Origin: Ardenticatenaceae bacterium
GTDB taxonomy: Bacteria > Chloroflexota > Anaerolineae > Promineifilales > Promineifilaceae
DNA: 64,000 nucleotides
NCBI GenBank assembly: GCA_020634245.1
Contig: JACKCC010000011.1
Span: 124,001-188,000, forward strand
Direction: 5' to 3'
How positions within the stretch are numbered: position 1 is the first letter of the stretch; every line of letters begins with the position of its first letter. A program made the position numbers and the translations under genes. Under the pieces are notes generated by a model. That model was given only the letters and a program-made list of their open reading frames with translations. It did no database searches and was not told the origin of the DNA. This document shows positions 55,955 to 63,915 of this stretch, one piece after another.

Positions 55955-56026
55955 ATCTCGTAATCCGTAACCCGTATTCCGTTATCCGACCTCGGATTAC
56001 GGATCACGGATTACGGGTCACGGTGT
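55955..56026. repeat. Inverted word-repeat island (GTAATCCGTNACCCGT type)
   Basis: About six copies of a 9-10-nt GGATTACGG/CCGTAATCC word, three in each orientation, fold into a long hairpin between the ABC ATPase and permease genes. The ATPase's last residues (TVTRNP) are read from it. Confidence 0.8.
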
Positions 56027-56918
56027 AATGCAAATACAAATCCTCTAAAGTGGCTGAGTGCAGGCGGAAGTCGTCGAGGCGGTTCAGGTCAAGGGTGTTG
56101 ATTACGGCCGTTGCTTCCCCATTCTCCAGATAAACGAGCCAGCGCCCGGCATCCAGTTCGTGATGCATCAAACCATCGGGCAGGATAGGCGGCCAATCGG
56201 GCGGGAAAAATAATTCCAGCCGCAGCTTTTTATCTACCTGGCGTTTCAACTCGCCCGGTTTACCCAAAGCGACCAGTTCGCCATCGCACATGATGCCCAC
56301 CCGCTGGATAATTTTCTCAGCCTCGATGGCGTCGTGGGTGATGAAGATGATCGTCGTGCCTTCTTCCCGGTTAAGTTGACGCAAAATCTGCCACACCTGC
56401 TGGCGGCGCTGCGGGTCTAGGTGATTGGTCGGCTCATCCAGGATGAGGATAGGCGGTGAACCGGCCATCGTCGCCGCCAGTTGCAGCAGCCGTCTCTGCC
56501 CGCCGGACAGTTTGGCCGGGACGCGGCGGCGCAACTCACCCAACTGCCACAACTCGATGAGCCGATCGCACTCACGGCGGGCATCGAACCGGCTCAAGCC
56601 GCGCAAGTGGGCGGTAAAGTACAGCGTTTCGGCAACGGTCAGGCTGTTGAAGGCCAGGCCATCCTGGGCCATGTAGCCGACGTGTTGAGGGATGAAGGTG
56701 GAAGAGATTGGTGACGCTTGTTCCATCACCCGAATCTCCCCCGACGTCGGCGTCAGCAAGTTGGCCATCTGTTTGACCAGCGTACTTTTACCTGCGCCAT
56801 TGTCGCCTAACAAACCAAAAATCTCGCCCTGCGAGATTTGCAGGCTGATATCTTTGTTCGCCGGAGCGGTTTGGCCGGGGTAAATTTTGGTCAGGTCGCG
56901 GATGTCAAAAACAATCAC
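56004..56918 (-). CDS. ABC transporter ATP-binding protein
   Basis: 304 residues. Walker A LLGDNGAGKSTLVKQMA, Q-loop YMAQDG, signature LSGGQRRLLQLA, Walker B LILDEPTNHLDP and H-loop FITHDAIEAEK are all present. The approximately 90-residue C-terminal extension is typical of ABC-2 exporters of the drug/antibiotic type. It powers the permease 54 bp downstream. The start is GTG without a strong Shine-Dalgarno. The C-terminus runs into the word-repeat hairpin. Confidence 0.93.
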   Translation of the reverse strand: MIVFDIRDLTKIYPGQTAPANKDISLQISQGEIFGLLGDNGAGKSTLVKQMANLLTPTSGEIRVMEQASPISSTFIPQHVGYMAQDGLAFNSLTVAETLYFTAHLRGLSRFDARRECDRLIELWQLGELRRRVPAKLSGGQRRLLQLAATMAGSPPILILDEPTNHLDPQRRQQVWQILRQLNREEGTTIIFITHDAIEAEKIIQRVGIMCDGELVALGKPGELKRQVDKKLRLELFFPPDWPPILPDGLMHHELDAGRWLVYLENGEATAVINTLDLNRLDDFRLHSATLEDLYLHYTVTRNP

Positions 56919-56929
56919 GAGGGAATTGT

Positions 56930-57015
56930 CAATGGTGAATGGTCAATTGTCAATTATTACTGATATACGATTTGTTGACGATTGACGATTGACGATCAAC
57001 CGTTAACCATTCCCC
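56930..57015. repeat. Inverted word-repeat island (GTCAATTGTCAAT / ATTGACGATTGACG)
   Basis: The first half repeats GGTCAAT/TGTCAAT words, the second half ATTGACG words and AACCATTCC; the halves are roughly complementary. It opens the 553-bp gap 56919-57471 before mgtE. Confidence 0.65.
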
Positions 57016-57138
57016 ATTATTCCGGTCGCCAATACCATAAAGCTCAGACGTTATAGATGCCCATCGAAGACGAACTGCGAGCCGCACTCTCTGGATGCAT
57101 AATTATCGCAGCACGAAGATAACAAAAGCGGCCAGTAG

Positions 57139-57161
57139 TCCCTGGGCTAGCTGCCCAGGGA
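57139..57161. other. Perfect 9-bp hairpin in the gap before mgtE
   Basis: TCCCTGGGC and GCCCAGGGA flank the 5-nt loop TAGCT. No T run follows, so it is not an obvious terminator. I looked for an M-box (magnesium) riboswitch here, given mgtE downstream, and did not find its conserved elements. The rest of the gap holds one REP-like site, one ACGGCCGT site and no gene. Confidence 0.4.
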
Positions 57162-57283
57162 ACCTCATCTGACAACAGCAGTAGATATGACGATATTGAG
57201 TTTTTAAGGTTCAGTTTTTTGATTCTGGCTCAAAAACGCCAGAAGCCAGTTCCTGTACGAACCGCTGTCAAAGGCAACCGGGC

Positions 57284-57297
57284 TTCGACAAGCTCGG
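57284..57297. repeat. REP-like core GCTTCGACAAGCTC
   Basis: The same 14-base core found twice inside pbpC occurs here between genes, flanked by GGGC and GGCCC, so the whole site is close to palindromic. Confidence 0.6.
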
Positions 57298-57471
57298 CCC
57301 TGACATAGTTGTATCGTTACAAAAATTTCTCATTGCTACGTCATTTAATGTACGGCCGTTCCACCATTTAGCCGATTTAAGTCATTTTCATTTCAATTAC
57401 AATCAATAAAATAAGCCAACTCTAAACCAGAGGGTTGGTTTATGCTGCAATTTATTCAGGAGTGAAAAAAA

Positions 57472-58830
57472 ATGGTCCACCTAACTGCTCTCATGCTCGA
57501 TACCCGCTTGCAAGAACTGCGGGCAGCTTTGGAAAAAAACGATCTGGCCGGTGCGTTGGCCATCCTACAAATGCTCCAGCCTCCTGATCAGGCTGACTTG
57601 CTGGACGAATTGGAGCCAGCCGACCAGATTACTCTGCTGCCCGCTTTACAGCCGGCCGAATCGGCTGACATTCTGGAGGAAATGGATGATGACCGTGCCG
57701 CCGAACTGGTAGCCGCCCTGCCCACAGCTGCGGTTGTCCGCATTATTGATGAGATGGAACCGGATGAGGCAGCTGACCTGCTGGGCGACCTGGAACCGGC
57801 ACAAGCGCGACAGGTACTGGCCAAATTGGAAGACGCAAAAGAGTTACGGCCGTTACTCCTCCATGCCGATGACAGCGCTGGCGGTCTGATGACGCCTGAA
57901 TTTCTGGCCCTGCGCCGCCGCACCAGCACAGCCGATGCACTGGACGCTATTCGCGCCTGGCAGCCCAAGTCGGACACGCTGTCGGATTTGTTTGTAATTG
58001 ATGGTGACGGCCGTTTATGCGGCGTCGTTTCCATGCGGCAGCTCATCATCGCCCCGCCCGAAGCACTGATGATCGACATCATGGACCCCGATCCGGTTTG
58101 GGTATCGGTGGGAACCGACCAGGAAGCGTGTGCCCAATTGATGAGCCACTACAGCCTGCTTGTGCTGCCCGTTGTCAACGCGGCCCATGAACTGGTTGGT
58201 GTCATTACCATTGATGACGTGGTTGACGTGTTAGAAGCGGAGGCTACTGAGGACATTCAGCGGTTGGGTGGTGCGGAACCCTTGAAACGGCCGTATCTGG
58301 ACACCCCGGTTCTCAACATTGCCCGCAAGCGCATCAGTTGGCTGCTGCTTCTCTTTGTCACCGAAAGCCTCACCGGCAGCGTTTTGCGCTTTTTTGAAAG
58401 TGAACTGCAAGCGGTCGTGGCGCTCTCCTTCTTCATCCCCCTGCTGATCGGCACCGGCGGTAATGCTGGATCGCAGACCACAAGCACCATCATCCGTGCG
58501 CTGGCGGTGGGTGATGTACGCAAACGGGATGCCCTGGCTGCATTCTGGCATGAACTTCGTGTGGGGCTGCTGCTGGCGGCGGTGATGGCCGTTATTGCTT
58601 ACGGCCGTGCCCTGCTTTGGGGCACTACACCCGATTTGGCGCTGGCCGTGGCTTTCTCCATCCTGGCCATCATCATTTGGGCCAACAGCCTGGGGGCGCT
58701 GCTGCCTTTGGGCGCTGTGGCACTCAAAATCGATCCCACCGTCGTTTCTGGCCCGGCAATGAGCACACTGGTTGATGCCACCGGGCTGTTCATCTATTTC
58801 ACCATCGCCCGGCTGATTATCGGTTTGTAG
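57472..58830 (+). CDS. mgtE: Magnesium transporter MgtE
   Basis: 452 residues, full length. The N domain of helical repeats spans residues about 10-130 (LLDELEPADQITLLPAL, DEMEPDEAADLLGDL). Two CBS domains span about 135-255 (ADDSAGGLMTPEFLAL; VGVITIDDVVDVLEAEA). Five transmembrane helices with PLLIGTGGNAGSQTTSTIIRAL form the dimeric pore. It admits magnesium and is gated by cytosolic magnesium bound between the N and CBS domains. AGGAG lies 11 bases before the ATG. It is convergent with the MFS gene; an inverted word repeat lies between. Confidence 0.96.
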   Translation: MVHLTALMLDTRLQELRAALEKNDLAGALAILQMLQPPDQADLLDELEPADQITLLPALQPAESADILEEMDDDRAAELVAALPTAAVVRIIDEMEPDEAADLLGDLEPAQARQVLAKLEDAKELRPLLLHADDSAGGLMTPEFLALRRRTSTADALDAIRAWQPKSDTLSDLFVIDGDGRLCGVVSMRQLIIAPPEALMIDIMDPDPVWVSVGTDQEACAQLMSHYSLLVLPVVNAAHELVGVITIDDVVDVLEAEATEDIQRLGGAEPLKRPYLDTPVLNIARKRISWLLLLFVTESLTGSVLRFFESELQAVVALSFFIPLLIGTGGNAGSQTTSTIIRALAVGDVRKRDALAAFWHELRVGLLLAAVMAVIAYGRALLWGTTPDLALAVAFSILAIIIWANSLGALLPLGAVALKIDPTVVSGPAMSTLVDATGLFIYFTIARLIIGL

Positions 58831-58840
58831 TTGGAGGTTC

Positions 58841-58879
58841 ATGCGTCATGCGTCATTCAAAAGTTGACGCATAACGCAT
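58841..58879. repeat. Inverted word repeat between convergent genes (ATGCGTCATGCGTCA)
   Basis: ATGCGTCATGCGTCA faces TGACGCATAACGCAT across nine bases, one mismatch in 15. Placed between the mgtE and MFS stops, it could serve as a two-way terminator, although no long T tract is present. Confidence 0.75.
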
Positions 58880-58890
58880 CGCTTCATGAT

Positions 58891-60297
58891 TTACACACGT
58901 CCGGTGGGGAAAACTCGGCGGACGACAAAAAGGTAAAAAACGATCATGCCCAGCAGCCGTCCGACAAAGCTCAGTCCAAAAATGAGTTGAAAACTGATGG
59001 CATCGGCCAGATAACCGCCAATCAAAGGACCGATGAAGGCGCTGGTGAAAACGGCCGTTTGGTACAACGCCACCGCTCGCGGCCGATCTTGGTTCGGGGT
59101 CAACAAAAGCAGCATATTAAAATTAGCCAGGTTGTAGCCGGCCCAAACAAATCCCCCCAGCGTATTGATCAACCCTACCTGCCAGGGCGCGGTAATGAAA
59201 ACCCAGCCCAGGGGAAGCAGTGGAATGGTAAACCCGCATACCAGCATCACCCAAAACGTCCCTTTCTCATCCATTAAACGGCCAAAAACCTGCTGGCCAA
59301 ACAGGGCCATCAAGCTGCTGACGCTGGCCAGCAAACCAATCGTTGTTGTGCTGGCCTGAAAATCATTGACCAAATAGACATTAAAAAAGGGAGCGGCAGC
59401 TTGTAAAGCCAGGTTCCAAATAAAAGCACTGGCGACCAATCCAATAAAACCTGGACTCTGCCGCAACGTCCGCCGCAAGTCTCCTGGTTGGTGCTGGGTG
59501 GCCGCCGGTGACGGCCGTACCGGTTCCTGGATACGGCTGTAACTGGCCGTACTGACCATACCAAACGCAAAAGCAAAAAAGAAGACCGACTGATACCCCA
59601 ATTCGGCCAGGTCAAAACGGCCGTTTCCCAGTCCAATCAACCGGCCGGCCAGCGGCGTGACCAGCAGCGCGGCCACCCCCATAGCCATATTCCGGCTGCT
59701 AAAATAGCGCCCGCGAATATGGTCGGGCACCAGATCGGCAACAATCGAGGTCCAGGCCGGATTAGCCAGGTTGCCCATGAAGGCCCGCAGGCCGTTGAGA
59801 CCAATCAACAGCCAGATAAGCAGCCATCCCCGGTCGGAAAAGAACGGCAGCAAAGCCATTGCCAACAACATCAGCCGGGCAACACCGCCGCCGCTCCACA
59901 AAACAACCCGCTTGCGCGGCCCGCGCTCGGCCAGCCGTGCTCCGGGCAAGAAAGCAATGGCACCGGCCAAATTGGCTACGGCCGTTAACCAGCCCACCTG
60001 CCCACTCGACGCCCCAAACGCCAGAGCAAACAGCGGGACAAAACTCAGGTAAAAGTTTTCGCTGATAGACGCAAACAGGCCATCCAACCAAAAATAACGC
60101 AAGCTGAATATTTGCGCGGGAACCAGGTCATTATCGGTTTGCTCAGTGAGACGGCGATCTAACGGCCGTATAACCGCCGACCAGTTCCATCGCTGGGGGC
60201 GCAGGTGGTCCGTTGCGCCGCTGCTCAACCGCTGCGATAAATGAACACGCCAGCCAGTCAACTCCTGCGCCAATCGTTTTCCAATCGACATAGCCAC
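58891..60297 (-). CDS. MFS transporter
   Basis: 468 residues with about twelve hydrophobic segments. The MFS loop 2-3 motif appears as GARLAERGPRKRVVLWSGG, followed by an interdomain loop near residues 255-275 (SRIQEPVRPSPAATQHQPG) and a second-half motif GRLMDEKGTFWVML. An N-terminal cytosolic extension of about 65 residues is unusual and of unknown role. The substrate is not predictable. Convergent with mgtE; divergent from the carbonic anhydrase. Confidence 0.88.
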   Translation of the reverse strand: MAMSIGKRLAQELTGWRVHLSQRLSSGATDHLRPQRWNWSAVIRPLDRRLTEQTDNDLVPAQIFSLRYFWLDGLFASISENFYLSFVPLFALAFGASSGQVGWLTAVANLAGAIAFLPGARLAERGPRKRVVLWSGGGVARLMLLAMALLPFFSDRGWLLIWLLIGLNGLRAFMGNLANPAWTSIVADLVPDHIRGRYFSSRNMAMGVAALLVTPLAGRLIGLGNGRFDLAELGYQSVFFFAFAFGMVSTASYSRIQEPVRPSPAATQHQPGDLRRTLRQSPGFIGLVASAFIWNLALQAAAPFFNVYLVNDFQASTTTIGLLASVSSLMALFGQQVFGRLMDEKGTFWVMLVCGFTIPLLPLGWVFITAPWQVGLINTLGGFVWAGYNLANFNMLLLLTPNQDRPRAVALYQTAVFTSAFIGPLIGGYLADAISFQLIFGLSFVGRLLGMIVFYLFVVRRVFPTGRV

Positions 60298-60438
60298 AAA
60301 TTATACCGGTTATTTTGTCCAGGGGTCAGTGATTTGCCTTATGGTTTATAATTTGCTGTGATACATTGAGTTTTGATTGTTGGTTTAGATGGATGAAAAA
60401 CAAACCGCCCAATAGTGAACCAATCATGTGAGGAAAGT

Positions 60439-61056
60439 ATGTCTGATTCAATTTTGGTCCACTCAGTGCCTGCCCGCCGCAGCTACTTCGAAAAACACGG
60501 TGAGCTTATCCAAAAGCTGGCCCAGCATGGCCAATCCCCCCACGCCCTTTTCATTGGTTGTTCCGATTCCCGCATTATGCCAGAACAAATTCTAGGGGCA
60601 GAACCGGGTGATTTTTTTATGATCCGCAACGTGGCCAACATCATTCCCCCTTATTACCAGACAGAAATTGGCATTGTCTCGGCGCTGGAATTTGCCATCT
60701 TCTACCTGAATGTGTCCCATGTTATTGTTTGCGGGCACACAGATTGCGGTGGCATTAAAGGATTGGACACGTGGATTGATATGAGTCAGACACCGGCATT
60801 GTCACGCTGGCTGGATTTGGCACGGCCGTCCCAACGCGATGTCGATTTTGCTATGCGCAATCTTTCCCCCGAAGAACGGCACCGGGCTATTGTGGAACGC
60901 AATGTCATCAACCAACTCAACAACTTGCAAAGCTATCCGTTCGTTCGGGAACGTCTGGAAGCCGATCGGTTAGAACTGCATGGATGGGTTCTACACCTGG
61001 AAACGCAGCAAATCAGCACTTACAACCCAGAAAGCAGCCAGTTCACCATTTTCTGA
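60439..61056 (+). CDS. Beta-class carbonic anhydrase
   Basis: 205 residues, typical length. Zinc ligands are visible in CSDSR (Cys, with the Asp-Arg dyad) and HTDCG (His and Cys). The conserved RNVANIIPP stretch and the ALEFAIFYLNVSHVIVCGH strand support the family. It interconverts carbon dioxide and bicarbonate in the cytosol, feeding carboxylases and pH balance. ATG 60439 with AGGAAAG is preferred over a GTG 24 bases upstream. It is monocistronic and convergent with the Usp gene. Confidence 0.95.
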   Translation: MSDSILVHSVPARRSYFEKHGELIQKLAQHGQSPHALFIGCSDSRIMPEQILGAEPGDFFMIRNVANIIPPYYQTEIGIVSALEFAIFYLNVSHVIVCGHTDCGGIKGLDTWIDMSQTPALSRWLDLARPSQRDVDFAMRNLSPEERHRAIVERNVINQLNNLQSYPFVRERLEADRLELHGWVLHLETQQISTYNPESSQFTIF

Positions 61057-61082
61057 CAGGCTGGCGGTTCACCAACCTGGTT

Positions 61083-61898
61083 TTACTTTTCCCGCACGAC
61101 CAAAACCGAACTGGGAGCCTGTTCCACGATGCGCGGCGTTACCTTTTCCATCAACAATTCGTTCAGCAAAGACATTTCTGTGCGCGCGCCCACCACGATC
61201 AAATCGTAGTGACCTTCCTCGGCTTCATGGACAATTTCCTCAGAAACGATGCCATGCCGAACCTTGATGCCTCCAGAAACCCCCTGTTCGGCCAGGTATC
61301 GGGCAGCCCAGCGTAAATGTTGGGCTACCGGGGTATTCGTTTGTAATAATTCCGGCAGTGTTTCGTCCATGTCGTCCAATCCGCTGTACATGACCGGAAC
61401 CGGACTGGTAACGTAGAGCAGTTGAACATCTGCGCTGGCAGCTTTGGCCAATTGCGCCCCCCGTTCGATAACGGTCTGGTTTAGTTTTTGACCACCAGTG
61501 CAAACGAGGATGCGTTTGAGGGACGGCCGTTCCTCCTTTACCACCAACACAGAAATCGGCACCTTTTCGGCCACCCGCTGGGTGACTGAGCGCAGCAGCA
61601 GTTGGGTAAACCGGTTCATCACGCGAGATCCGACAACGATCATATCGTAGCCTTCATGACAGGCTTCATCAACGATTTGTTCGACTGATTGCCCCCTGCG
61701 GACCTTTAGTTCGTTAACCGGGACATTGATCAACTCACGTGCCTGAGCCAACATCGCTGCCGCATCTTTTTTCTTGATACGGCCGTCTACCACCGTCAGC
61801 AGCGTCACCTCAGAAACACTCAACGCCGCCACCAAATTGCCAAACTTCAACGTAGGCTCCGCAAAAGGCAGCCCGCCAATACAAATCAGAATCTTCAC
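61083..61898 (-). CDS. Tandem universal stress protein
   Basis: 271 residues containing two UspA domains (about 1-135 and 140-271). Each has the ending VPISVLVVKEE or APSSVLVVREK and the preceding GYDMIVVGSR / HYDLIVVGAR strand. The ATP-binding G-x2-G-x9-G(S/T) motif is degenerate in both, lacking the later glycine, so nucleotide binding is doubtful. It follows a TauE/SafE exporter by 16 bp in one operon, suggesting that it senses stress for that transporter (inference). Confidence 0.9.
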   Translation of the reverse strand: MKILICIGGLPFAEPTLKFGNLVAALSVSEVTLLTVVDGRIKKKDAAAMLAQARELINVPVNELKVRRGQSVEQIVDEACHEGYDMIVVGSRVMNRFTQLLLRSVTQRVAEKVPISVLVVKEERPSLKRILVCTGGQKLNQTVIERGAQLAKAASADVQLLYVTSPVPVMYSGLDDMDETLPELLQTNTPVAQHLRWAARYLAEQGVSGGIKVRHGIVSEEIVHEAEEGHYDLIVVGARTEMSLLNELLMEKVTPRIVEQAPSSVLVVREK

Positions 61899-61914
61899 GT
61901 TTGACCTTCCATCA

Positions 61915-62823
61915 TCAACCAGGAATTTCCCACCCCAGCAGCTTGAGAATCACCAAAACAGCACCAATCAGCGGCAGCACCGAGAAAAACAAGCGGATAC
62001 GCGGCCCCACAAAATAGCGCGTCGCCGTCGCCCCAATTTGCGCCCCTACTGCTGCCCCAGTCTGCATCACCAACGCCATCAAAACATCCACATTCCCCTT
62101 TACCGCGTGAGTCAGAGTGCCATACCCTGCCGAAAACACAATTTCAAACAAATCCGTGCCCACCGCCACATGCGTCGGCACCCCAATCACATACACCAAC
62201 ATGGGCATCCGAATAAAACCGCCCCCCACCCCCAATGCACCAGCCAAAACGCCCGTCAACAAACCAACCCCTACAACCACCCATAACGAAATCGATTCGA
62301 TACCCGACTGGGGGAATGAAACCATCGGCCACAGTTTTAAGCGATGCACCCGCTGTGTAATGCCAGAAAACCCCGTAACGTCCTTGACACTCATTTGCTC
62401 ATCCTGCCCCAAAATTCGGATCGCTTTAATACTTTCCCAGGCAGTAAAACCGCTAATCAACAACAGGATGACAATATAAGTAATGCCAATAACCATGTCG
62501 ATATTGCCGGTTTTTTCCAAAATTTCAATAATTGTCGCCCCAATTTCAACCCCGACCACCGTACCCACAATCATCAAAAAACCCAGCTTCAAATCAACAT
62601 GACCCAAAGCACGATGCCGCCGGGCAGCGACAATCGATTTACCGGTCATATGGGCCAGATCGGTACCGACCACAAAATTTATCGGCACACCCGAAGAAAA
62701 CATCAAAGGGCCGGCCAAAAAACCACCCCCTACGCCAAAAAAACCTCCCAACAAACCTACCATGAACCCAATTCCGATCAGGAATATTGGATTAATTACA
62801 ACACCGGTGATTGGGAATTCCAT
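61915..62823 (-). CDS. TauE/SafE-family sulfite or anion exporter
   Basis: 302 residues in two homologous halves, each opening with a Gly-rich signature: GLLGGFFGVGGGFLAGPLM and GVLAGALGVGGGFIRMPML. About eight membrane segments are present. The family exports sulfite, sulfoacetate or related organosulfur anions. It starts 1 bp after the stop of an 82-residue membrane protein gene and precedes the tandem Usp gene: a three-gene operon. Confidence 0.92.
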   Translation of the reverse strand: MEFPITGVVINPIFLIGIGFMVGLLGGFFGVGGGFLAGPLMFSSGVPINFVVGTDLAHMTGKSIVAARRHRALGHVDLKLGFLMIVGTVVGVEIGATIIEILEKTGNIDMVIGITYIVILLLISGFTAWESIKAIRILGQDEQMSVKDVTGFSGITQRVHRLKLWPMVSFPQSGIESISLWVVVGVGLLTGVLAGALGVGGGFIRMPMLVYVIGVPTHVAVGTDLFEIVFSAGYGTLTHAVKGNVDVLMALVMQTGAAVGAQIGATATRYFVGPRIRLFFSVLPLIGAVLVILKLLGWEIPG

Positions 62824-62824
62824 T

Positions 62825-63073
62825 TCAATGCTCCGCTTTTTCCAAATCTAAGCGTTTAACCAGGAAGGAAGTGACGAAATCTAGAGCAACACTCTGAACA
62901 ACAATCAACAGCAGGGTTGCTCCGGCGTATACGGCCAGGTTTTGATGAAATAATTCGTTAAGCGGCTGCCCCAAAAAACGCAAAACAACTAAAAAATATA
63001 CAAGCAGCAAAATGGAGTAGACGATCACTTCCAGGACAAGGGTTCGCAACAACCGTCGGGTTTTGGGTTTCAC
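62825..63073 (-). CDS. Small two-helix membrane protein
   Basis: 82 residues: a basic N-terminus (KPKTRRLLRT) and two hydrophobic segments (VIVYSILLLVYFLVVLRFL; LAVYAGATLLLIVVQSVAL), then a basic tail. No family was recognised. GTG start with AAGGAG nine bases before it. First gene of the TauE/Usp operon, so it may be an accessory subunit of the exporter (inference from position). Confidence 0.75.
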   Translation of the reverse strand: MKPKTRRLLRTLVLEVIVYSILLLVYFLVVLRFLGQPLNELFHQNLAVYAGATLLLIVVQSVALDFVTSFLVKRLDLEKAEH

Positions 63074-63243
63074 GACATTCTCCTTTCTTCCTACACATCA
63101 TGTTCGTATCCGCTTCAATTCTACCACACAGCCATAATATTCAAGCCGATGATGCAATTTCCATTGTCAACTAGTGTAGGACAAGTGCCCGGCACTTTAT
63201 AACAATTTTGGCTCTTTGGGATTTCATGGGGTTGACACCATTT

Positions 63244-63299
63244 GTAGGGGCGGTCCTTGTGGCCGCCCAAGACTGGGTGGGCACAAGGCCCACCCCTAC
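63244..63299. repeat. 56-bp palindromic intergenic element, copy B
   Basis: Starts GTAGGGGCGG and ends CCCACCCCTAC, with inner CTTGTGGCCGCCC and GGGCACAAGG; clearly related to copy A at 749-805. It lies in the 842-bp gap 63074-63915 before glmS, which also holds the glmS promoter and ribozyme. Confidence 0.75.
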
Positions 63300-63456
63300 A
63301 CTAGGGGACACCCCGCAAATTTCTAGAGAACCGGTTTTTCAGTTTTCGCGCTAGAACAACTCCCCGGAAGCCATTAAGCCGTTTACTGAACAAGTGAAGT
63401 CCGGTCAGAAATCGACCAATTCAGCTTCCAGGAAGTTTTATTTACTGTTCTACTAC

Positions 63457-63485
63457 TTGCCTTTTTGGTCTGATAACGTTAGGAT
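63457..63485 (+). promoter_or_regulatory. Likely promoter of the glmS ribozyme-mRNA
   Basis: TTGCCT (63457-63462), 17-bp spacer, TAGGAT (63480-63485). Transcription would begin about 40 nt before the ribozyme cleavage site. The TTGCCT -35 matches two other promoters in this window. Confidence 0.5.
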
Positions 63486-63532
63486 GTATGGATATAGGGA
63501 TTGTTGATTGACAACAATCCTGGGGTAGAAAA

Positions 63533-63725
63533 GCGCAAGGACCTGATGAATTGTCAGGTTGACGAGGTGAAGGTTCCCCGCCGCAGGGCGGGTGCTAACG
63601 AGCCAATAAATCGGCTCAGAAAATCGAAAGATCAGCGGATGCCTTCCAGGGTACCACACTCTGTTTCTAAGCCCCTTCGACAAGTGAGGCGACAAACCGG
63701 TGCAGGTAACTGACCGACAAAACGC
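63533..63725 (+). ncRNA. glmS ribozyme: glmS ribozyme with inserted two-hairpin domain
   Basis: Starting at the cleavage site (A63532/G63533) the order matches the glmS ribozyme: AGCGC, helix P1 ACCTGA/TCAGGT (63541-63559), the core GTTGACGAGGTGAAGGTT, then AATCGAAAGATCAGCGGATG and CCTTC closing the helix opened by GAAGG. A CAGGGT/ACTCTG stem (near 63648-63664) fits P3, with less certain P4 sequence after. Between AGGTT and AATCGA about 45 nt are inserted that fold as two hairpins, CCCGCC/GGCGGG and GAGCC/GGCTC. The class cleaves its own mRNA when glucosamine-6-phosphate binds, lowering GlmS. The glmS start lies about 380 nt downstream. The 3' boundary is approximate. Confidence 0.85.
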
Positions 63726-63915
63726 AGCACACGTGGCGAAAAAGCTATCAGCAATCAACATTTCAGCGGTCAACTTCTGGCTGACCGGCTGATTGACCGA
63801 ACTGCTGACAGGCTCAAATCGAAGGGGCGTCCCTAAACTCAAAACAATTCAGGGTACGCCACGCATGTAGAACGTCTTGCACGTTTTACGTTTCACGCAT
63901 CTATGGAGGTTTCTC

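Noticed and set aside
57000..57471. M-box magnesium riboswitch before mgtE
   Set aside because: Only a single 9-bp hairpin was found; the conserved M-box sequence elements are missing.
60334..60352. Carbonic anhydrase promoter TTGCCT...TATAAT
   Set aside because: The spacer is only 7 bp, too short for a sigma-70 promoter; no better -35 was found.
63580..63640. TPP-riboswitch-like words (GGGTGCT, CGGCTCAGA) upstream of glmS
   Set aside because: They belong to the hairpin insertion in the glmS ribozyme, whose flanking core elements match far better; the 3' TPP signature is absent.
63453..63842. 129-codon minus-strand ORF and 70-codon plus-strand ORF before glmS
   Set aside because: They lie over the glmS ribozyme and its promoter; the RNA structure explains the conservation-like pattern and the peptides look random.
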